The notes: generated from the sequence alone by a model not told the origin. Positions 5,759 to 12,188 are shown, numbered from the stretch's first letter. The stretch is DNA of 12,562 bases from Porphyrobacter sp. (GCA_021732945.1 JAKFWB010000473.1:1-12562), one strand, 5' to 3'. Translations and numbers: made by a program.

Positions 5759-6262
5759 TTACAGGGGCCGGTCGAGCAGCTTGCGGCGTGCGGCCGAGAG
5801 ATTGTTGATGCCGGCCTGAAGGATACGGGCCGCGCTGGAATCGGCCCCGGCCTGGCCGAGCGTTTTCCAGAATTCGGTCGAGCGCGCTTCACAGGCTTCG
5901 ACCAGTGCAAGGACTTCGTCGCTGGTCAGGCGGTATTCGCGGGCACAGGCCGACATTTCTGATCGGAGCGTAGCAAAATCGGCAAGTGCCTCTGGTACCG
6001 GGAACCCGTGTCGGTAGGCTTCGTCCACTGCAGCGCGGATTTGCCGTGCGCTATGATGGCTTTCGGTAAGGATGGCTCTGCGCGTCGTCCCGAAAAAGGG
6101 TTTGAACGGTCCTGTACGGGCAGTGATGGCTCGGGGCGGATTGCTTGCAAGTCCGACGATGCAGTCGGGTGCTATGATCAGTACCGACCCGGCGATGACA
6201 TCGCCGTTGTCGCAGGCGCGCAGGGCTGCGCTTGCCGTGTCGAAGTGATACACGATCTCCAT
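5759..6262 (-). CDS. Unknown 167-residue protein, last gene of the minus-strand run
   Basis: The family is not recognised. The N-terminal part (MEIVYHFDTASAALRACDNGDVIAGSVLIIAPDCIVGLA) looks like an alpha/beta domain. The C-terminal half is helical (YRLTSDEVLALVEACEARSTEFWKTLG, about 110-136) and ends in a basic helix (NNLSAARRKLL). The hydrophobic stretch near 22-38 is short and interrupted, so a membrane location is unlikely. I chose the ATG at 6262 because GAAGGGG lies 6-7 nt upstream; a longer upstream frame has no such site and a different composition. It is separated from the next gene upstream by 139 nt, so it may have its own promoter. It faces the sigma-like gene tail to tail. Confidence 0.72.
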   Translation of the reverse strand: MEIVYHFDTASAALRACDNGDVIAGSVLIIAPDCIVGLASNPPRAITARTGPFKPFFGTTRRAILTESHHSARQIRAAVDEAYRHGFPVPEALADFATLRSEMSACAREYRLTSDEVLALVEACEARSTEFWKTLGQAGADSSAARILQAGINNLSAARRKLLDRPL

Positions 6263-6401
6263 GATGCGCCCCTTCAGATTAGAGGGTTTGAATCTAAAAA
6301 CGATTGCAGTGCAAGGTCTTGTTTCAGGACCTGCCGATTTGTCCTTTTCGGGGACGGACGTTGTCGCCGGTTGCGGCGTCGCCGCGGACGGCTTCCGGCG
6401 G

Positions 6402-6686
6402 CTAGCTTCCGTTGCGCGTGAGGTGTGCGCGGATCGCTGCTTGCTGGCGGTCCAGTTTGGCTGTGAGCGCCCCGATGTCGTTGCGGTTTCGGTACCGCAG
6501 CTCGGCCAGAGCGGCCTGGTAGGCTGCCTCGTCGCTTTTGCGCCATGCGCTGTCACCGCGATGCACGGCGGGTGAGTTGACGGCGGCGTTGGCGTCATGA
6601 CGCAGGCGCCGGTCAAGTTCCCGGAGGCGGGCATCGGTCGCATCGCGTGCAGCGATCATGCGGGCATATTCTGGCGATGAGCTCAT
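6402..6686 (-). CDS. Small helical protein, unknown
   Basis: This 94-residue protein is almost wholly helical and charged: ARDATDARLRELDRRLRHDANA (residues 13-34) and DEAAYQAALAELRYRNRNDIGALTAKLDRQQAAIRAHL (52-89), separated by a small polar loop. It may form a helical hairpin. No known family is recognised. Its ATG overlaps the stop of the PP-loop gene by 4 nt (ATGA, 6683-6686), so translation is probably coupled to that gene, and a functional link to it is reasonable. It ends in TAG. Downstream is a 139-nt gap with no clear terminator. Confidence 0.75.
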   Translation of the reverse strand: MSSSPEYARMIAARDATDARLRELDRRLRHDANAAVNSPAVHRGDSAWRKSDEAAYQAALAELRYRNRNDIGALTAKLDRQQAAIRAHLTRNGS

Positions 6687-7846
6687 GGCCGTGCCTCATG
6701 CGGCCGTGGCTGCCCGCCGGTTGCGGGAGCGCGGCGGGCGACGAGTTCGGCAAACCGGGCTTTCACGGCAGACCCGTCGGGATACCGGTCGAAAAGCTCG
6801 TGCCTGCGCAGGATCGGCGCTCGGGCTGCTGCGATGAGAGAGGCCTCGCTGGTTGTGGGGATGCGTGGCGGCCAACCGCGCTGGAAACGCAGGTCGGATG
6901 GCATGCCGGATTCGAGCTGTCGTCGGCGCATCGCATCGTGCTTGGCGCGCTCGATATCGCTGGCGAGGCTTGCCGGCAGAAGGTGCGGTGCGCTGTCGGC
7001 AAGCCAGCGACCGGGTTGGAACGAGAATGTCGAGCGGGCTTCGAGCGCGACCAGATGGATGAAGGCCTCTTGGTTTGAAGGGCAGGATGCGGCGGCTTGC
7101 TGGTCGGCGAGCGATTGCAGGACACAGTATCTGCAGGACAAGCGGCTCGACCCATGGCGCGTGTACGCTTCATGCAGTGGGATGCCGTGCGTCTCGTGAA
7201 AGGCGAACACATCGGCGGTCGACCAGTCGATGACCGGATGCCAGATCATCATCTTGGTGCCTGCGCGATTTCCGTCGGCTGCAAAGCGAGTGTCGCGTTT
7301 CCAGTCCGGCGCTGCGGCTCGCGCGCTGCTTTCGTCACGGCGGATCCCGATGACCTGGATGATGGTCTCGCCTGCCAGCTGCCTGGCGAGATAAGGACCG
7401 ATCACCTGTGCCTTTTGCTCTGAAGTACAGAAGCGGAGCGATGCCGACGACCAGGGTCCTATCAGATTATAGGTCGAGAGCTCTTCGTAGCGTGCCTTAC
7501 CGGCCTCGAAACGCTGGTGCCAACGGTCGAACAGGTCACCGCTCTGGCGGCGGCGGATCGTGAGCGTGATGCTGGCTAGTGCAGCGATGGTTGCTACTGT
7601 TTCTGCGGTGCTGTCCCATTCGGCTCTGCCGAGGTCGGCATGGATGGCAATGCGCCGTTCACGCGGGTGGCCGAGCGCATCGAGCACTGGCATCGCGGCA
7701 AAGAGTGCCGCTGAGGAATCCTTGCCGCCGGACAGGTTGAAGACGAGCCAGGCTCCCGCGCGGATGGCGTGCTCGATCGTGGGCGGCAATGCGATTGTCG
7801 GGTGTATCGGTGAATTGCGGGCCCGCAATGCGTTCAGGGAACTCAT
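6683..7846 (-). CDS. PP-loop enzyme of the PAPS-reductase superfamily
   Basis: This 387-residue protein has the N-type ATP pyrophosphatase loop, NLSGGKDSSAAL (about 37-48), followed by HADLGRAEWDST (70-80), RFCTSEQK (138-145) and a late motif HGSSRLSCRYCVL (231-243). These match the PAPS reductase/DndC-like superfamily, whose members activate a substrate with ATP or handle sulfonucleotides. Cysteines at about 140, 238, 241 and 255 could bind a metal or an iron-sulfur cluster. It is longer than CysH (about 240 residues). No sulfate-assimilation or dnd neighbours are present, so neither role is supported. I chose the ATG at 7846, which overlaps the preceding stop by 4 nt, over a GTG nine codons upstream. 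The substrate is unknown; nucleic-acid or tRNA modification is one possibility. Confidence 0.85.
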   Translation of the reverse strand: MSSLNALRARNSPIHPTIALPPTIEHAIRAGAWLVFNLSGGKDSSAALFAAMPVLDALGHPRERRIAIHADLGRAEWDSTAETVATIAALASITLTIRRRQSGDLFDRWHQRFEAGKARYEELSTYNLIGPWSSASLRFCTSEQKAQVIGPYLARQLAGETIIQVIGIRRDESSARAAAPDWKRDTRFAADGNRAGTKMMIWHPVIDWSTADVFAFHETHGIPLHEAYTRHGSSRLSCRYCVLQSLADQQAAASCPSNQEAFIHLVALEARSTFSFQPGRWLADSAPHLLPASLASDIERAKHDAMRRRQLESGMPSDLRFQRGWPPRIPTTSEASLIAAARAPILRRHELFDRYPDGSAVKARFAELVARRAPATGGQPRPHEARP

Positions 7847-8535
7847 GGCATGCCTGCCGGGCACGCGAGCCACTCGGGTTCGTCAAATGCGATGGGGACA
7901 TCGAAATTGGCAGCTTCGTTTTCGGTGAAGAGCGTCGCTGAAGCGAAATTGCCGAATCCGGCTTCGTTGTTCCAAAACAGCAGGCCATGCTCCGCATCGC
8001 GGGTCGTGAGCACAAGGCGCGTGGTCTCAGCAGGTTGTTTAGTTGAGAGTGCATTGGTGACGATGGCGTGCGTGCTGTGATAGTTGATCGCGTCAGCCTT
8101 GATGATGACCGCGCCGCCGCCGAATTCGTCATTGCGTAGCTTGTCGCAGGTGTAAGCGTATTCGAAACCGATCGGCAGCGCCGATTTCGCACAGGCGAAG
8201 AGTAGGTTCGCCACCTGTTCGATGCCGAATTGGTCGCCCGAGAACGTCACAACCTTGGTGGTGTGATCTTGGCCGTCTTCGATGGTAATCGTGGCATCAA
8301 GGCAGGGGAAGTCTTTGTCCGGGAAGATCGGTATGAAACCGGAGAACGGGTCGTCGCTGATCGGCGGAAAGGCATTGGCAAATTCCGGCCCAAGCGCCTT
8401 GTATGCCTCGCGACGGCCTTCACCTTGAAGATCCTCCTCGATCGCATCGATGGCGGTTTCCGCTGCGGCGATCAGCGCGGCTTCGGACGCTGTGACGGTT
8501 ACCGCGAATGCGGCATGGATGTAATTGTTGGCCAT
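7843..8535 (-). CDS. Unknown 230-residue acidic protein
   Basis: I do not recognise the family. It begins MANNYIHAAFAVTVTASEAALIAAAETAIDAIEED, a helical N-terminus. A proline- and phenylalanine-rich central piece follows (FANAFPPISDDPFSGFIPIFPDKDFPCLD, about 52-80). The second half mixes strands and short helices (TTRLVLTTRDAEHGLLFWNNEAGFGNFAS). The whole is acidic and soluble, with no membrane segment. AAGGA lies 8 nt before the ATG. Its stop overlaps the start of the PP-loop gene in an ATGA, so the two should be made together, and it may be a partner or substrate-binding subunit of that enzyme. That link is inferred only from the gene arrangement. Confidence 0.77.
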   Translation of the reverse strand: MANNYIHAAFAVTVTASEAALIAAAETAIDAIEEDLQGEGRREAYKALGPEFANAFPPISDDPFSGFIPIFPDKDFPCLDATITIEDGQDHTTKVVTFSGDQFGIEQVANLLFACAKSALPIGFEYAYTCDKLRNDEFGGGAVIIKADAINYHSTHAIVTNALSTKQPAETTRLVLTTRDAEHGLLFWNNEAGFGNFASATLFTENEAANFDVPIAFDEPEWLACPAGMP

Positions 8536-8559
8536 TGGAGTTGTCCTTGGATTGGCTGA

Positions 8560-8904
8560 TCAGGGCGCCATGAGCAATTCGAGCGTGGGCTCGATCGCAA
8601 AGCCGAGTTTGCGCGCGAGAGTGACGGCCCTCAACATTGAAGCAGGTTCGACGCCGAGCGAGGTGGCAAGCTGGTCGAAGGTGTCGCCGGACTTCGGGGC
8701 TACCTGATGCAGGTGACCTGCTTCGGCCGTCACCGCAAAGGGCCATGTCATGGCAACGCCGACGACGGCCTCGTCCATCACCGGCAGCAAATCGCCGGTC
8801 GCGATGCGATCATCGGTTTGAACGGCGTCGTAAGCGTTGCCGCTCGTTTCGAAGCCATGGATCCGGTAGGGCACGAAGGCGAAGCGTTCGCTGTCAGTCA
8901 GCAT
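8560..8904 (-). CDS. Small unknown protein, 114 residues
   Basis: This protein opens MLTDSERFAFVPYRIHGFETSGNAYDAVQTDDR and ends in helices (SGDTFDQLATSLGVEPASMLRAVTLARKLGFAIEPTLELL). It resembles conserved hypothetical proteins that I recall from sphingomonad mobile DNA, but I have no family name for it. It is soluble, with no signal peptide. AAGGAG lies 8 nt upstream of the ATG. Its start overlaps the end of the DUF6915-like gene by 11 nt, and 24 nt separate it from the next gene downstream, so it sits well inside the presumed operon. Confidence 0.77.
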   Translation of the reverse strand: MLTDSERFAFVPYRIHGFETSGNAYDAVQTDDRIATGDLLPVMDEAVVGVAMTWPFAVTAEAGHLHQVAPKSGDTFDQLATSLGVEPASMLRAVTLARKLGFAIEPTLELLMAP

Positions 8905-9286
8905 GGTGCAACTCCTTGCCGCTTGGGTCAGTCACCGACGGATCAAGCCCCGGCGAACCTTTGGGATTGCCGCGCAGCATCCACGCTTCGGGACGGATGG
9001 CGCGGGCCCAGTCAGCGAACGACGGGATATGGCCGAGATCCTCCAGCACATGTTGTTCGCCGATGAGGCGAACCGGAACGATGCGCCCGTCGCTGTTTTT
9101 TATGGTCTGCCCGAACAGTGCTTCGAGCATGAAGATCCCTTCGGCATGGTGCCGCAGCGCGCGGTGGCGCGGGTCAGCGATGATCGCCTTGGACTGGTCG
9201 AACCAGTCGTGAAGCGGCCGGTAGTCGCCGACGCACCCACCCCAGCGCTTCACCGATGAGACCGCGTGATAGTAGCAGTGGGACAT
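8894..9286 (-). CDS. DUF6915-like protein
   Basis: The 130-residue protein has a clear conserved-looking core: MSHCYYHAVSSVKRWGG at the start, YRPLHDWFDQSKAIIADPRHRALRHHAEGIF (22-52), then GEQHVLEDLGHIPSFADW (76-93). From memory this matches DUF6915, a family of unknown function. The repeated histidines (H41, H46, H47 in the RHRALRHH block, plus H79) could bind a metal, but no enzyme activity is known. The last 35 residues after RPEAW look divergent. It lies 3 nt after the DUF6878-like gene and overlaps the next gene by 11 nt, with no room for a promoter, so it is surely co-transcribed. Confidence 0.78.
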   Translation of the reverse strand: MSHCYYHAVSSVKRWGGCVGDYRPLHDWFDQSKAIIADPRHRALRHHAEGIFMLEALFGQTIKNSDGRIVPVRLIGEQHVLEDLGHIPSFADWARAIRPEAWMLRGNPKGSPGLDPSVTDPSGKELHHAD

Positions 9287-9289
9287 GGC

Positions 9290-9748
9290 TTAGCACTCCC
9301 ATTCATAGGCGGTGCTGCCGTAGGAGACATAGCGCGTGTTGTGGTCGTGTGTGGCACGGCCGGCCTCGACATCGATGATCACCTCTCCAAACGCACCCTC
9401 GCCGTTTTCCCACCCGGCGTGGTTCTGCGCGATCAGTTCATAGCCGAGATCATCGAGCGCGCTTTCGAAGGTCGACTCAATCGCGACAGCGTCGCCGCGG
9501 TATGGCACCGTCCATGTCGAACATGGCACGTCGGGCATCGCGATTTCGGGTGCCGGTTGGCCTTCTTCACCGCGAGGGCCCGTCAGGGTCACTGCGTCGA
9601 TGGCGCCGTCGTCGCCGCTCCCGTCATAGCTGATGGTGATGGTCGCGATGCCGTGCAGTTTCGCGCAGGCGCAGATCGCAGCAAGCATCAGCTTGGGGGC
9701 CTTTTCGCGCCCGATAGGTTCACGGTTGGATTGCACAGTCGTCGTCAT
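9290..9748 (-). CDS. DUF6878-like protein
   Basis: This 152-residue protein contains ITISYDGSGDDGAIDAV (37-53), then STFESALDDLGYELIAQNHAGWENGEGAFGEVIIDV (92-127) and a final HDHNTRYVSYGSTAYEWE. As I recall, the paired motifs YDGSGDxGxI and GWExxxGAxGE match DUF6878, a family of unknown function found in alphaproteobacterial mobile DNA. The protein is acidic and soluble. Its ATG overlaps the upstream stop in an ATGA, and its own stop lies 3 nt before the next start. The ribosome context before the ATG (GGGAGAACTCGC) nearly repeats that of the upstream gene. Confidence 0.76.
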   Translation of the reverse strand: MTTTVQSNREPIGREKAPKLMLAAICACAKLHGIATITISYDGSGDDGAIDAVTLTGPRGEEGQPAPEIAMPDVPCSTWTVPYRGDAVAIESTFESALDDLGYELIAQNHAGWENGEGAFGEVIIDVEAGRATHDHNTRYVSYGSTAYEWEC

Positions 9749-10251
9749 GCGAGTTCTCCCTGAAGAGCGGCAAAGCGGGTGGCCTCGGCCTTGTAGGCCG
9801 CCGAGAGGTTGCCGTGGATGGTTGCGAAAGCCGGGATGCGGAAGTGGCCGTCATCATCGGGCCGCGTGCTCATCAGCACGCCGAACACGACGTCAGATGC
9901 GGTACGCTTGTGCCAGCGCGCGATGCCTTCGCGGTAGGTGATGGGAGGCGCCATCGCGGCCTCGGTCCAGTTGCCAAGACCGCTTTCGACGGCTGTTATG
10001 TAGGCATGTGCGGCGCTGACAGAGGCCTCGTCCGAGACGATCAGCGTCAGCGAGCAATAGCTGCCGAAATCGTGGTGGCTGCTTTTCGGCTGCAAACGGC
10101 AGCCATTGGGCGGCGTGCCATGAACGGCGATGATGGCCGCGCGGTAGGCAAGCACCTCGAGGCGGTTTGCTGCGCCAAAGTCGGGGGTGATGCCGAGCTG
10201 CGCACAGTCTTCGTTCGCCGGCGCAACGCCGATATCGATGATAATGGGCAT
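9745..10251 (-). CDS. Unknown 168-residue protein
   Basis: The family is not recognised. The protein begins MPIIIDIGVAPANEDCAQLGITPDFGAANRLEVLAYRAAIIAVHG, has a central LTLIVSDEASVSAAHAYITAVESGLGNW, and ends FRIPAFATIHGNLSAAYKAEATRFAALQGELA. It looks like a soluble alpha/beta protein, with no signal peptide or membrane helix. A good ribosome site, AAGGAG (10259-10264), precedes the ATG by 7 nt, and a perfect hairpin overlaps the edge of that site. Its stop overlaps the next start as ATGA. The gene directly upstream is the one interrupted by the IS3-family element, so expression of everything from here down may now depend on the insertion sequence or on local promoters. Confidence 0.76.
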   Translation of the reverse strand: MPIIIDIGVAPANEDCAQLGITPDFGAANRLEVLAYRAAIIAVHGTPPNGCRLQPKSSHHDFGSYCSLTLIVSDEASVSAAHAYITAVESGLGNWTEAAMAPPITYREGIARWHKRTASDVVFGVLMSTRPDDDGHFRIPAFATIHGNLSAAYKAEATRFAALQGELA

Positions 10252-10262
10252 GGGAGTTCTCC

Positions 10263-10284
10263 TTCGATCCTATGTTGGATCGAA
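10263..10284 (-). other. Hairpin overlapping the ribosome site of the 10251 gene
   Basis: A perfect 8-bp stem (10263-10270 with 10277-10284, 6-nt loop) reaches two bases into the AAGGAG site that precedes the ATG at 10251. In RNA it could partly hide the site and lower or control translation. Upstream on the minus strand is a purine run with three G-blocks (10287-10302). Confidence 0.5.
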
Positions 10285-10303
10285 AGCCCCCTCCCCCTCC
10301 CCT

Positions 10304-10596
10304 TTAACTGCCCGGCTTTGGCCGGGGTGGTTCGGCCTCGCCGATGATGAGGGCGCGCTTTGCGGCTTGCTGGTTCGGGCCATCAGCCTGCGCGAGGGTG
10401 GCAAGGCGATCGGTCTCCAGTTGCCTTGCAAGGTCTTCGGGCACATCGCAGTAGTCCTCGATCAGCGCGATCGCGCTGCGCGGGGTCGGCAGTTCGCCTG
10501 GATATGTGCCCTGCCAGATCACGCAGTTTTCTTCGCCGTCCGCATCGATGGCGATGGCCTGCGCAAAGAAGGTTCCGAGGGGGCGGTCATAGCCGA
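10304..10596 (-). pseudogene. 3' part of a small conserved gene split by the IS3 element
   Basis: This is the downstream piece of a 116-residue gene. It reads GYDRPLGTFFAQAIAIDADGEENCVIWQG near its start, then a helical C-terminus with YCDVPEDLARQLE and a proline-rich end. Joining base 10596 to 11864, which removes the insertion sequence and one CCGA copy, restores one open frame from the ATG at 11921 to the stop here. The frame and length (351 nt, 117 codons with the stop) fit exactly. The family is unnamed to me, though proteins with this YDRPL..FFAQ pattern seem common in sphingomonad mobile DNA. The piece as it stands reads into the insertion sequence and lacks the original first 19-20 residues. 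Confidence 0.85.
10593..10596. repeat. Target-site duplication, left copy (CCGA)
   Basis: The four bases CCGA directly flank the left inverted repeat and are repeated at 11860-11863. A 4-bp duplication is what the IS407 group of the IS3 family produces. Confidence 0.9.
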
Positions 10597-10635
10597 TGGT
10601 CTGAGCCCCTAGATTTCCTCCATTGATAAGTAGAG
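10597..10635. repeat. Left terminal inverted repeat
   Basis: It shares the outer 12 bases perfectly with the right end, then an imperfect middle, then GTAGAG at 10630-10635. The pairing with 11822-11859 needs a one-base offset in the middle. Confidence 0.88.
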
Positions 10636-10661
10636 TCCGGCCCTGACAAGGAGACGGACGG

Positions 10662-10928
10662 ATGAAGCGGAGCAGGTTCAGCGAGGAGCAGATCATCGCT
10701 GTGTTGAAGGAGCAGGAAGCGGGGATGGCGACAGCGGACGTGTGCCGCCGTCACGGGATCAGCTCGGCGACCTTTTACAAGTGGAAGTCCAAGTATGGCG
10801 GGCTGGAGGTGTCCGATGCCCGTCGGCTGCGCCAGCTGGAGCAGGAGAACGAGCGGCTGAAGAAGCTGCTGGCGGACTCGATGCTCGACAACGCCATGCT
10901 CAAGGAGATCAGCGCAAAAAAATTCTAG
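10662..10928 (+). CDS. Transposase OrfA of the IS3-family element
   Basis: The 88-residue protein has the IS3 OrfA layout: a helix-turn-helix (residues 1-60, with MKRSRFSEEQIIAVLKEQEAG, ADVCRRHGIS and FYKWKSKYGG) that binds the terminal repeats. A leucine-zipper-like helix follows (RLRQLEQENERLKKLLAD, about 58-75) that lets it pair with itself and with OrfAB. The ATG is preceded by AAGGAG (10648-10653). It ends six bases after a run of seven A that serves as the frameshift site, so OrfA alone is made by ordinary translation and the fused OrfAB by slippage. OrfA usually regulates transposition. Confidence 0.94.
   Translation: MKRSRFSEEQIIAVLKEQEAGMATADVCRRHGISSATFYKWKSKYGGLEVSDARRLRQLEQENERLKKLLADSMLDNAMLKEISAKKF
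10916..10922 (+). promoter_or_regulatory. Programmed -1 frameshift site (A AAA AAA)
   Basis: Seven A bases are set in the OrfA frame as A-AAA-AAA, two codons before the OrfA stop. Slipping back one base enters the OrfB frame at ATT (10922). This is the classic arrangement for IS3-family elements. Confidence 0.88.
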
Positions 10929-11833
10929 CGCCCGGTGCCAGGCGGCAGGCGGTGGCTCATCTCCAGGAGGTCTTCGAGGTGAGCCAGCGTCGTGCCTGCG
11001 CGGTGCTGGGCGCGGACCGGACCATGGTGCGCTGCGTCAGTCGTCGGCCCGACGATGCGAAGGCGCGCGAGCGCATTAGGGATCTGGCCAGTCAGCGTCG
11101 TCGGTTCGGCTACCGGCGTCTGCATTGGCTGCTATGCCGGGAAGGCTGGGCCATGAACCATAAGAAGTTCCGGCGGCTCTATCGCGAGGAGCGGCTGCAG
11201 GTGCGCCGTCGTGGCGGGCGCAAGCGGGCCTTGGGCACGCGGGCACCGATGACGGTCCCGCATAGCCCCAACCAGCGCTGGAGCCTGGACTTCGTATCGG
11301 ATGCCTTCGCCTGCGGCCGTAGGTTCCGCATCTTTGCCGTGGTCGATGACTACAGCCGGGAGTGCGTGCGCCTGATCGCCGACACGTCGATCTCTGGTGC
11401 GCGGGTAGGGCGTGAACTCGATGCAGCTGTGTTCGAGAGGATGGCGCGGCCGCATACGATCGTCAGCGATAACGGCACCGAACTGACCAGCATGGCGATC
11501 CTGCGCTGGTCGAAGGAGCGCAATGTCGAGTGGCACTACATCGCGCCGGGCAAGCCCTACCAGAACGGGTTCATCGAGAGCTTCAATGCGCGTCTCAGGG
11601 ACGAGTTCTTGAACGAGACGATCTTCACCAGCCTCGCCCATGCCCGTCAGGAGCTGGAAGCCTGGCGGCACGACTACAACCACTTCCGGCCCCACTCGAG
11701 CCTCGGGAACAAAACCCCGGCCGAGATCGGGGCTGGATCGAACGGCAAACCGTATTGGGGGCATGCCCCCAATACGGTTGTTGCCATCACGCCCAGCGAC
11801 GGGCATCAAAACGGCCCAAGGCTCTACTCGTAG
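10922..11833 (+). CDS. Transposase OrfB (catalytic part of OrfAB), DDE type
   Basis: The 303-residue OrfB frame is read after the -1 slip, giving a fused protein of about 390 residues. Its integrase core has D123 (WSLDF), D183 (SDNGTE) and E219 (FIES), with 35 residues between the last two: the DD(35)E spacing of IS3-family enzymes. A HTH_21-like segment (RRRFGYRRLHWLL, 59-71) precedes it. RPHSSLGNKTPAEIG near 256-270 marks the usual end of the domain. About 33 further residues follow, and their DNA contains a perfect 32-bp palindrome. The enzyme cuts and joins the element ends. All catalytic residues are present, so it is probably active. Confidence 0.94.
   Translation: MLAPGARRQAVAHLQEVFEVSQRRACAVLGADRTMVRCVSRRPDDAKARERIRDLASQRRRFGYRRLHWLLCREGWAMNHKKFRRLYREERLQVRRRGGRKRALGTRAPMTVPHSPNQRWSLDFVSDAFACGRRFRIFAVVDDYSRECVRLIADTSISGARVGRELDAAVFERMARPHTIVSDNGTELTSMAILRWSKERNVEWHYIAPGKPYQNGFIESFNARLRDEFLNETIFTSLAHARQELEAWRHDYNHFRPHSSLGNKTPAEIGAGSNGKPYWGHAPNTVVAITPSDGHQNGPRLYS
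11748..11779. repeat. Perfect 32-bp palindrome inside the end of orfB
   Basis: Bases 11748-11763 are exactly the reverse complement of 11764-11779, with no loop and the centre at CATG. It lies after the conserved transposase domain and 80 bases before the right end of the element. In RNA it would form a very stable hairpin, perhaps limiting transcription into or out of the element. Confidence 0.9.
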
Positions 11834-11859
11834 ATGGTAGAAACTTCGGGCTCAGACCA
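11822..11859. repeat. Right terminal inverted repeat
   Basis: Complement of the left repeat: CTCTAC at the inner end, the perfect 12-base match at the outer end. The OrfB stop (11831-11833) falls inside it. Confidence 0.88.
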
Positions 11860-11921
11860 CCGACGACCACTCGTGAGATGTGGGGGCTCCTTTTGTTGAT
11901 GGGGACTTCGCGTCTGCTCAT
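11860..11921 (-). pseudogene. 5' part of the split gene, with target-site copy at 11860-11863
   Basis: This short piece encodes the first 19-20 residues (MSRREVPINKRSPHIS...) of the gene whose remainder is at 10304-10596. The ATG at 11921 has a weak AGGTGA site about 7 nt upstream. An AAAAGGAG inside the piece is too far from any start to be its ribosome site. The insertion-sequence right end joins directly, and the right CCGA copy occupies 11860-11863. On its own it can only make a short peptide running into the element. Confidence 0.8.
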
Positions 11922-11985
11922 TGAGTATCACCTATGTGTTATGGACTAAGTGCTGACAGGGGCCGTGGTGGAGGAGTTGAGTTAA

Positions 11986-12186
11986 TCAGGCATTCGCGTT
12001 TGTACGCGCGTGTCGCCGCTTTGCGTGTCGAACCGCTCCTTCGGCACTCTTGATGGCCGTTTGGATTGCCGCGAGGGTTTTCGGAGAGTCTGCTTTGCGT
12101 GCGAAGGTTCGTGCGTCGCGAAGCGCATTCACTGCGTCCTTGGCGGCCTGCAGATGGGCTTTTTGGGCTGGCCTGAGCTTGGGCAT
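11986..12186 (-). CDS. Small basic helical protein, 66 residues
   Basis: The family is not recognised. It is lysine-, arginine- and alanine-rich (MPKLRPAQKAHLQAAKDAVNALRD, then TFARKADSP and AIKSAEGAVRHAKRRHARTNANA) and likely all helical. A role in binding nucleic acid or another protein is possible from charge alone. A GGAG ribosome site lies about 9 nt before the ATG. Its start is 2 nt from the stop of the next partial gene upstream, so the two are probably coupled. The downstream neighbour, 64 nt away, is the start of the gene split by the IS3 element. Confidence 0.65.
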   Translation of the reverse strand: MPKLRPAQKAHLQAAKDAVNALRDARTFARKADSPKTLAAIQTAIKSAEGAVRHAKRRHARTNANA

Positions 12187-12188
12187 TG

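Larger units (their letters stand above)
10597..11859 (+). mobile_element. Complete IS3-family insertion sequence, IS407 group
   Basis: A 1263-bp element bounded by TGGTCTGAGCCC and its complement GGGCTCAGACCA, so it starts with TG and ends with CA as IS3-family elements do. It is flanked by a perfect 4-bp duplication (CCGA). It encodes OrfA and OrfB in the usual -1 arrangement with a DD(35)E active site. Everything needed for transposition looks intact, and the exact duplication and clean host junctions suggest a recent insertion. It interrupts a small minus-strand gene. Group assignment rests on the 4-bp duplication and the OrfA opening MKRSRFSEEQII. Confidence 0.95.

Noticed and set aside
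7847..7873. GTG start nine codons upstream for the PP-loop gene
   Set aside because: The ATG at 7846 overlaps the previous stop as ATGA, the same coupling seen elsewhere in the run.
10287..10302. G-rich run on the minus strand as a G-quadruplex
   Set aside because: Only three clear G-blocks are present and a fourth must be borrowed from inside the upstream coding sequence; too weak to call.
10597..10696. ATG at 10696 as the real start of the 10304 gene
   Set aside because: That start lies inside the insertion sequence; the native start is rebuilt at 11921 across the element.
10602..11854. Insertion-sequence ends placed at TGAGCCC/GGGCTCA
   Set aside because: The flanks would then be GGTC and GACC, which are not direct repeats. 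Moving the ends out five bases gives a perfect CCGA duplication and longer matched ends.
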